Assembly (NCBI GenBank): GCA_023392995.1
Contig: JAEWMZ010000213.1
Span: forward strand, 1 to 7,171
Length of the DNA: 7,171 nucleotides
Source of the DNA: Bacillota bacterium
GTDB taxonomy: Bacteria; Bacillota; Clostridia; Lachnospirales; Lachnospiraceae
Reading direction: 5' to 3'
In this document: positions 1 to 4,599 of the stretch, piece after piece
Layout: every line of letters starts with the position of its first letter
Position numbering within the stretch: the first letter of the stretch is position 1
Translations under genes and position numbers: made by a program
Notes under the pieces: model-generated
The model's input: the letters and a program-made list of their open reading frames with translations, nothing else
What the model was told of the DNA's origin: nothing
The model's database searches: none

Positions 1-2203
1 GGAACAACTCCGGATCCTGGGGTGAATAGAATCCATTGATCAGCTGATCCAGAACGATGCGTACCTCCTCGTCCTGCTGATAGATATCCCAGGGATTATA
101 TTGACCGTTATTCTCATAGGCAATTACCTCATCTGAACTGAGCCCGAAGAGAAAGGCATTCTCTTCTCCAACCTCTTCCACGATTTCAACATTGGCACCA
201 TCCATCGTGCCAAGGGTTAGGGCACCATTTAACATAAACTTCATGTTTCCGGTTCCTGATGCCTCCTTGCTGGCTGTTGATATCTGCTCCGATACATCTG
301 CGGCGGCAAAGATCAGCTCCGCGTTGGAGACGCGGTAATTTTCGATAAATACCACTTTAATTTTATCCTGAATGGCTGTGTCATTATTGACTACCTGCGC
401 CACATTATTGATCAGCTTAATGATTAATTTGGCTCTCTGATATCCGGCGGAGGCCTTCGCACCAAAGATAAAGGTTCTTTTATAAAACTCCTGCTCCGGA
501 TTACGCTTCAGCCTGTTATATAAATGCATCACATGCAAAATATTCAAAAGCTGACGCTTATATTCATGGAGCCGCTTTACTTGAACATCAAAGATAGAAT
601 TTGGGTCTACTTCAACGTGGTTATGCTCTCTGATATAGGCTGCCAGTCTCAGCTTATTCTGATATTTGATCTCCAGGAATTCCTTCTGATCCTTTTCATT
701 CTCTGCAAAAGCTGTCAGCTTCTCAATACTGGAAAGATCCGTAATCCATTCACTGCCGATCTTATCCGTGATCCAGGAGGCCAGCAGAGGATTTCCATGT
801 AGTAAAAATCTCCTCTGGGTTATTCCATTGGTCTTATTATTGAATTTTTCAGGCATCAGTTCATAAAAATCCTTTAATTCCTGCTGCATGAGAATCTGGG
901 TATGAAGTCTTGCCACACCATTCACGGAAAAGCTCGCTGCAATGGCTAAGTGAGCCATTTTGACCTGTCCGTCGTATACAATAGCCATCTTCTCAATCTT
1001 CTTTTGATCCCCTGGGTATCTTGCTTGTATTTCCGCAACAAATCTTCGATTAATTTCCTCTACGATTTGATAAATTCTAGGCAGCAATCCCTTGAACAGC
1101 TCCAATGGCCATTTTTCCAGAGCCTCTGACATAATGGTATGATTCGTATAGGCGCAGGTCTTGTTGGTGATCGCCCATGCCTCTTCCCAGGTCAGACCAA
1201 AGTCATCCAGTAAGATACGCATAAGCTCTGCTACGGTAACCGTTGGATGGGTATCATTCATCTGAAAGCAGACCTTTTCATGCAGAAAATGGATATCGTC
1301 ATGCTGCTCCATATACTTTGCTACCGCCCGCTGTATACTTGCGGATACAAAGAAATATTGCTGCTTGAGGCGCAGCTCCTTTCCGGCGTAATGATTATCA
1401 TTGGGATAGAGCACCTCGCAAATGGTTCTGGCCAGATTCTGCTGCTCCACGGCCTTTTGGTAATCTCCCTTATCAAAGGAATCTAAGTTAAAGGTATTTA
1501 CCGCCTCCGCGTCCCAGATTCGCAGTGTATTTACTACGCCGTTTCCATAGCCTACAATGGGCAAATCATAAGGTATGGCGAGAACAGACTGGTAGTTCTC
1601 CTGGCGGAAACGATCTCTTCCGTTTTCATCTTTTTGAACACTTACGTAACCGCCAAATTTCACTTCAACGGCGTATTCCGATCTCTTAATCTCAAAGGGG
1701 TTCCCCTCCTTTAGCCAGTCATCGGGCTTCTCTACCTGGAAGCCATTCTCGATGCTTTGTTTAAACATGCCATATTTGTATCTGATTCCGCAGCCGTAGG
1801 CAGGGTATCCCAGCGTAGACAGAGAATCCAGAAAACAAGCCGCCAAGCGTCCCAGGCCTCCGTTCCCTAATGCTGCATCCGGTTCCTGATCCTCAATTGA
1901 ATTCAGATCCAGTCCCAGTTCCTCCAGAACTTCCTTAACCACTTCATTCGCACAAAGATTAATGATAATATTGCCAAGTGCCCTTCCCATCAAAAACTCC
2001 ATGGACAGGTAATATACCGTCTTCACGTCCTGTTTTTCAAATTCCTGGTGCGTTGCCATCCACTGATCCACCAAGATATCCTTGAGGGCAAATGCAACCG
2101 TCTGAAAGGCCTGTTGTGGTGTTACCTCTTCAATTGTCCTCCGGTAGAGTACCTTCGCATAATTGATTACATTTTCCTTAAATTCTTCTCTCTTAATATC
2201 CAA
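1..2203 (-). CDS. glgP: Glycogen/starch (alpha-glucan) phosphorylase, C-terminal end cut off by window edge
   Basis: This cytoplasmic PLP enzyme (glycosyltransferase family 35) removes glucose units from alpha-1,4-glucan with phosphate, giving glucose-1-phosphate. The frame is open for 734 codons. Family proteins are about 800-830 residues, so roughly 75-95 C-terminal residues are missing. Visible signatures are YYLSMEFLMGR near residues 64-74, GNGGLGRLAACF from 113, QMNDTHP at 314-320, NNKTNGITQRRFL around 450-465, VKRLHEYKRQ at 542-551, and the PLP-site motif EASGTGNMK at 647-655, where Lys655 should form the Schiff base. The N-terminus is short and lacks the extension carrying the regulatory serine of animal enzymes. 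The start is TTG at 2203, chosen because GGAGGG lies 7 nt upstream. In-frame ATG codons at 2233 and 2251 lack a good ribosome binding site but cannot be excluded. The gene is divergent from the isomerase-like gene. No other glycogen gene is visible. The family assignment is essentially certain; the preferred glucan (glycogen, starch or maltodextrin) is not determined. Confidence 0.97.
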   Translation of the reverse strand, partial: MDIKREEFKENVINYAKVLYRRTIEEVTPQQAFQTVAFALKDILVDQWMATHQEFEKQDVKTVYYLSMEFLMGRALGNIIINLCANEVVKEVLEELGLDLNSIEDQEPDAALGNGGLGRLAACFLDSLSTLGYPAYGCGIRYKYGMFKQSIENGFQVEKPDDWLKEGNPFEIKRSEYAVEVKFGGYVSVQKDENGRDRFRQENYQSVLAIPYDLPIVGYGNGVVNTLRIWDAEAVNTFNLDSFDKGDYQKAVEQQNLARTICEVLYPNDNHYAGKELRLKQQYFFVSASIQRAVAKYMEQHDDIHFLHEKVCFQMNDTHPTVTVAELMRILLDDFGLTWEEAWAITNKTCAYTNHTIMSEALEKWPLELFKGLLPRIYQIVEEINRRFVAEIQARYPGDQKKIEKMAIVYDGQVKMAHLAIAASFSVNGVARLHTQILMQQELKDFYELMPEKFNNKTNGITQRRFLLHGNPLLASWITDKIGSEWITDLSSIEKLTAFAENEKDQKEFLEIKYQNKLRLAAYIREHNHVEVDPNSIFDVQVKRLHEYKRQLLNILHVMHLYNRLKRNPEQEFYKRTFIFGAKASAGYQRAKLIIKLINNVAQVVNNDTAIQDKIKVVFIENYRVSNAELIFAAADVSEQISTASKEASGTGNMKFMLNGALTLGTMDGANVEIVEEVGEENAFLFGLSSDEVIAYENNGQYNPWDIYQQDEEVRIVLDQLINGFYSPQDPELF

Positions 2204-2210
2204 ATTAATT

Positions 2211-2216
2211 CCCTCC
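2211..2216 (-). promoter_or_regulatory. Shine-Dalgarno of glgP that decides a TTG start
   Basis: The minus strand reads GGAGGG, followed by 7 nt (AATTAAT) and TTG GAT ATT AAG. This is near-ideal spacing and favours the TTG at 2203 over the in-frame ATG codons at 2233 and 2251, which have no comparable purine-rich site before them. Confidence 0.85.
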
Positions 2217-2331
2217 AGTCGTATCAAAATCATAATCGGTAGTTGTAACATGCCTGTAAATAAACACTGAATTTCTTTTCTGCTGCAAAAATAAGTATAG
2301 GTTACCGTTCTGTTAGCAATGCGGTCTGGCT

Positions 2332-2395
2332 GCTAAATACCTTGTAAGCTAAGTTCTCTGTACGCTAAATACTCTATAAGCTAAGTGCTCTGTCT
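2332..2395. repeat. Two tandem copies of a 32-bp repeat in the presumed glgP leader
   Basis: Copy 1 is 2332-2363 and copy 2 is 2364-2395, directly abutting. Both begin GCTAAATAC, share the block TAAGCTAAGT in the middle, and share CTCTGT near the end. By hand alignment 26 of 32 positions match. The copies lie between the leftward promoter candidate and the glgP start, so they would be transcribed as leader RNA. Each contains AAGCTAAG, which can pair with the single CTTAGCTT at 2394-2401. The function is unknown. It could be a simple duplication, a protein-binding site, or part of an RNA structure. Confidence 0.75.
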
Positions 2396-2401
2396 TAGCT
2401 T
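2378..2401 (-). other. Perfect 8-bp hairpin in the presumed glgP leader
   Basis: AAGCTAAG at 2378-2385 and CTTAGCTT at 2394-2401 are perfect reverse complements around an 8-nt loop. The left arm belongs to the second 32-bp repeat. The first repeat carries an identical arm at 2346-2353, so the right arm could pair with either copy. There is no T-tract after it on either strand, so it is not an intrinsic terminator. Confidence 0.6.
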
Positions 2402-2441
2402 TAGCTGTTATCCTTCTACAATTTATCTATTAATTCCTCAT

Positions 2442-2467
2442 CCCAGCAGCAGTACCTGCTGACTGGG
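2442..2467 (-). other. Strong GC-rich hairpin at the predicted 5' end of the glgP transcript
   Basis: CCCAG (2442-2446) plus CAGCAG (2447-2452) pair with CTGCTG (2456-2461) and CTGGG (2463-2467). This gives 11 base pairs with a 3-nt loop and one bulged A at 2462. If transcription starts near 2472 from the promoter at 2479-2507, the hairpin forms almost at the RNA 5' end, a position known to stabilise some bacterial mRNAs. It could instead be a DNA operator, since its position just downstream of a promoter would also suit a repressor. No T-tract follows, so a terminator is unlikely. Confidence 0.6.
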
Positions 2468-2478
2468 GGTTCTATATT

Positions 2479-2507
2479 ATTCTATGATGCCACTGCTATT
2501 TTGTCGA
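2479..2507 (-). promoter_or_regulatory. Candidate sigma-A promoter for glgP
   Basis: On the minus strand TCGACA (from 2507 down to 2502) is followed by a 17-nt spacer and TAGAAT (2484 to 2479). Each box differs from consensus by one base and the spacing is optimal. Transcription would start near 2472, giving a leader of about 270 nt. It is the best leftward match I found by eye in the intergenic region. A second promoter closer to glgP cannot be excluded. Confidence 0.55.
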
Positions 2508-2691
2508 ATAAAAATGATTTTAGAAATATTCTAACACTGAACCTATCTTCTTTCAATGTTTTTGATTAACCCGCTAAGAAATAAATGGTAGAGAGGATAT
2601 CAGCCTCTGCTCATTTACATCTATTTTGATATAGTTTCAGCCATGAAATTCTCTTTTACATAATTTATCTGCATAATACGATTGAAGTTAT

Positions 2692-2720
2692 TTGACTGTT
2701 GGTAAATAAGGCTATATAAT
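2692..2720 (+). promoter_or_regulatory. Sigma-A promoter of the isomerase-like gene
   Basis: TTGACT (2692-2697) and a perfect TATAAT (2715-2720) are separated by 17 nt, close to the ideal housekeeping promoter. The transcript should start near 2727, giving a leader of roughly 47 nt before the ATG at 2774. The strength of the match suggests high expression when not repressed. Confidence 0.85.
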
Positions 2721-2731
2721 ATTAGTATATT

Positions 2732-2746
2732 TAATAAACTTTATTA
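2732..2746. promoter_or_regulatory. 15-bp palindrome just downstream of the transcription start, candidate operator
   Basis: TAATAAA and TTTATTA flank a central C, giving a perfect 7+1+7 palindrome about 5-20 bp after the predicted start of transcription. A strong promoter with a palindrome at this position is the usual arrangement for repressor control. The DNA is very AT-rich, so a chance palindrome is possible. No regulator gene lies in the window. Confidence 0.4.
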
Positions 2747-2760
2747 CTTTATTTAAATCA

Positions 2761-2765
2761 GGAGG
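2761..2765 (+). promoter_or_regulatory. Shine-Dalgarno of the isomerase-like gene
   Basis: GGAGG is followed by 8 nt and ATG at 2774. A second in-frame ATG two codons later (2780) is 14 nt away from the site, so 2774 is the better start. Confidence 0.9.
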
Positions 2766-2773
2766 ATATAAGC

Positions 2774-4255
2774 ATGAATATGCCAAAAGTGAAGCTCGGT
2801 ATTATCGCCGTGAGCCGTGATTGTTTTCCAATGGAATTATCAATGAAAAGAAGAAGTGCTGTTGTAGAAGCCTATCAAAAAAGACAGGGTGAAATTTATG
2901 AGTGCTCTGTCACCGTAGAAAATGAGTTACATATGACCCAGGCTCTGAAGGAAGTAAAGGAAGCAGGCTGTAATGCCCTTGTGGTATACCTTGGCAACTT
3001 TGGTCCTGAAACTTCTGAAACCTTACTTGCAAAATTATTTGACGGACCGACCATGTTCGCCGCTGCTGCAGAAGAAAGCGGCGATGATTTGATGGACGGA
3101 AGAGGCGATGCTTACTGCGGTATGCTCAATGCCAGCTATAATCTAAAGCTTCGTGAAATTAAGGCTTACATCCCCGAATATCCGGTTGGTACTGCGGAGG
3201 AGGTAGCTGAGATGATTGAAGAATTCCTCCCTCTTGCAAGAACCGTAATCGCTCTTAATAACTTGAAAATTATTTCCTTCGGACCACGTCCTCAGGATTT
3301 CCTTGCCTGTAATGCTCCCATCAAGCAGCTCTACAATTTAGGTGTAGAAATTGAAGAGAATTCCGAGCTTGATTTATTCGCATCCTTTAACGCTCACGCA
3401 AATGATCCTCGTATTCCTGAGGTAATCAAGGACATGGAGCAGGAGCTGGGCGAGGGTAATAAAATGCCCGGCATACTTCCTAAGCTGGCTCAGTATGAGC
3501 TTACCTTACTGGATTGGGCAGAGGCACATAAAGGCTCCCGCGAATTCGTTACCTTCGCTAACAAATGCTGGCCGGCTTTCCAGACCCAGTTTGGCTTTGT
3601 TCCCTGCTATGTAAATGGCCGCTTAGCTGCCAAGGGTATTCCGGTTTCCTGTGAGGTAGATATCTACGGCGCACTCAGTGAATACATCGGTACCTGCATC
3701 AGCGAAGATACCGTTACATTACTAGATATTAATAATACCGTTCCTGCTGATATGTACAGCTCTGAGATTAAAGGCAAGTTTGATTATACAATTAAGGATA
3801 CCTTCATGGGCTTCCACTGCGGCAATACTGCTGTCTGTAAGCTGAGCAGCTCCTCCATGAAATATCAGAAGATCATGGCAAGAGCCTTAGAGCCTAACCA
3901 GGAGCCTAACATTACCCGTGGTACTTTAGAGGGTGATATTATTCCCGGCGAGATCACCTTCTTCCGTCTTCAGAGCACTGCTGACGCGCAGCTCAAGGCA
4001 TATGTTGCTGAGGGTGAGGTTCTTCCGGTAGCAACACGTTCCTTCGGCTCCATTGGTGTGTTCGCAATTCCTGAAATGGGACGCTTCTACCGCCATGTAT
4101 TGATAGAGAAGAATTACCCTCATCACGGTGCCGTAGCTTTCGGTCATTTTGGTAAAGTATTATTCAACCTCTTCCGTTATCTGGAGGTTACCGACATCGG
4201 CTTTAACCAGCCTAAGGGAATGCTGTATCCAACAGAAAATCCTTTTGTGAAATAG
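2774..4255 (+). CDS. L-fucose/L-arabinose isomerase superfamily protein, substrate unknown
   Basis: This 493-residue cytoplasmic protein resembles the L-fucose/L-arabinose isomerase superfamily, whose members interconvert aldoses and ketoses using a divalent metal, usually Mn2+. The N-terminal half has the alternating beta-strand and helix pattern of the fucose isomerase N-terminal domains (for example KLGIIAVSRDCF, CNALVVYLGNFGPE). The C-terminal half holds the likely active site: Glu294 in SCEVDIYG, Asp318 in LLDINN, and a histidine in PHHGAVAFGHFGK (His451 or His458). The Glu-to-Asp distance of 24 residues equals that recalled for the E. coli FucI ligands (Glu337, Asp361, then His528). The length is nearer to L-arabinose isomerase (about 500) than to FucI (about 590), so fucose should not be assumed. 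Members of this superfamily also act on other sugars, including sulfoquinovose in some Firmicutes. No kinase, aldolase or transporter gene adjoins it. It appears to be a single-gene transcript with its own promoter at 2692-2720 and terminator at 4362-4416. Confidence 0.85.
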   Translation: MNMPKVKLGIIAVSRDCFPMELSMKRRSAVVEAYQKRQGEIYECSVTVENELHMTQALKEVKEAGCNALVVYLGNFGPETSETLLAKLFDGPTMFAAAAEESGDDLMDGRGDAYCGMLNASYNLKLREIKAYIPEYPVGTAEEVAEMIEEFLPLARTVIALNNLKIISFGPRPQDFLACNAPIKQLYNLGVEIEENSELDLFASFNAHANDPRIPEVIKDMEQELGEGNKMPGILPKLAQYELTLLDWAEAHKGSREFVTFANKCWPAFQTQFGFVPCYVNGRLAAKGIPVSCEVDIYGALSEYIGTCISEDTVTLLDINNTVPADMYSSEIKGKFDYTIKDTFMGFHCGNTAVCKLSSSSMKYQKIMARALEPNQEPNITRGTLEGDIIPGEITFFRLQSTADAQLKAYVAEGEVLPVATRSFGSIGVFAIPEMGRFYRHVLIEKNYPHHGAVAFGHFGKVLFNLFRYLEVTDIGFNQPKGMLYPTENPFVK

Positions 4256-4271
4256 GCTGGTCGGCATGAGA

Positions 4272-4298
4272 AGAGGCACCTTCGAAAGGTATGCCTCT
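4272..4298 (+). other. Hairpin shortly after the isomerase-like stop codon
   Basis: AGAGGCA (4272-4278) pairs with TGCCTCT (4292-4298). Inside it CCTT (4279-4282) pairs with AAGG (4286-4289) around CGA, with two unpaired bases TA on the right side. It starts 17 nt after the stop codon. The tail on either strand is poor in T, so it is at best a weak terminator or a 3'-end protecting structure ahead of the stronger terminator. Confidence 0.55.
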
Positions 4299-4361
4299 CT
4301 TACAGCCAAGATATACAAGATCATAACAGATCGATTCTGAAGCTACTTCTCTATATAAAAT

Positions 4362-4416
4362 ATGCTCCTATCGACAGCAATCAGCCAGTTGATAGGAGCA
4401 TTTTCTATTTTTTATA
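4362..4416 (+). terminator. Intrinsic (rho-independent) terminator of the isomerase-like gene
   Basis: ATGCTCCTATCGAC (4362-4375) pairs with GTTGATAGGAGCAT (4388-4401): 14 pairs including one G-U, with a 12-nt loop. It is followed by a T-rich tail at 4401-4413 that contains TTTT and TTTTTT runs. On the minus strand the stem is followed by a shorter T-run (ATTTTATA), so it may also stop transcripts of the convergent gene, about 200 nt past that gene's stop. Confidence 0.92.
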
Positions 4417-4599
4417 ATTTCTTTGTGATTTCTTTATGATTTTTTGTATCAATTCTTCTTTTTGCTTCATTCTTCTTTTAACTTTCACTCTGCTTACTTA
4501 CGTTCTGCAATCAATTTCCTATAGAGACAAAACGCAAAACTCAGCTATTTTCCTAATCCATAACCATAGACAAAGGAGACAGCCTTATCAACCACAAAG

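Larger units (their letters stand above)
2204..2773. other. Divergent regulatory region between glgP and the isomerase-like gene
   Basis: This 570-bp AT-rich stretch has no convincing gene on either strand. The glgP side (about 2204-2472) appears to be a transcribed leader. It carries two tandem 32-bp repeats, two hairpins and an inverted repeat TTAGCA/TGCTAA (2313-2318 and 2331-2336, 12-nt loop). A leftward promoter candidate lies at 2479-2507 and a rightward promoter at 2692-2720. Between these promoters, about 2508-2691, I see only a weak 5-bp inverted repeat (AGAGG/CCTCT near 2591-2607) and no recognisable regulator site. A catabolite-control (cre-like) motif was looked for by eye and not found. 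Confidence 0.7.
4256..4599. other. Convergent intergenic region
   Basis: This 344-bp gap separates two convergent genes. Apart from the two hairpins at 4272-4298 and 4362-4416, it holds a strongly pyrimidine-rich plus strand from about 4401 to 4500, including a short direct repeat of ATTTCTTTGTG and ATTTCTTTATG (4417-4427 and 4428-4438). No start codon with a ribosome binding site opens a credible gene. I see no separate terminator close to the stop of the minus-strand gene. Confidence 0.7.

Noticed and set aside
524..802. Plus-strand 92-codon open frame
   Set aside because: It lies opposite the glgP coding sequence, has no ribosome binding site and shows no recognisable protein features.
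1247..1486. Plus-strand 79-codon open frame
   Set aside because: It is the antisense of conserved glgP sequence including the NDTHP motif; the composition looks like a shadow frame.
2048..2242. Plus-strand 64-codon open frame over the 5' end of glgP
   Set aside because: It overlaps the glgP start and lacks a ribosome binding site, and the phosphorylase frame explains the DNA.
2332..2395. Possible minimal CRISPR array
   Set aside because: The two 32-bp copies abut with no spacer and differ at six positions, and no cas gene is present.
2204..2472. Known riboswitch class in the glgP leader
   Set aside because: Hairpins are present, but I recognised no conserved core of a known riboswitch (including c-di-GMP classes) and no expression-platform terminator. 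A covariance-model search would be decisive.
3926..4147. Minus-strand 73-codon open frame
   Set aside because: It lies antisense within the isomerase-like gene, over its conserved histidine region, and has no supporting signal.
4417..4438. Short 11-bp direct repeat in T-rich DNA
   Set aside because: Two copies of a low-complexity pyrimidine sequence are expected by chance or slippage; no function is suggested.
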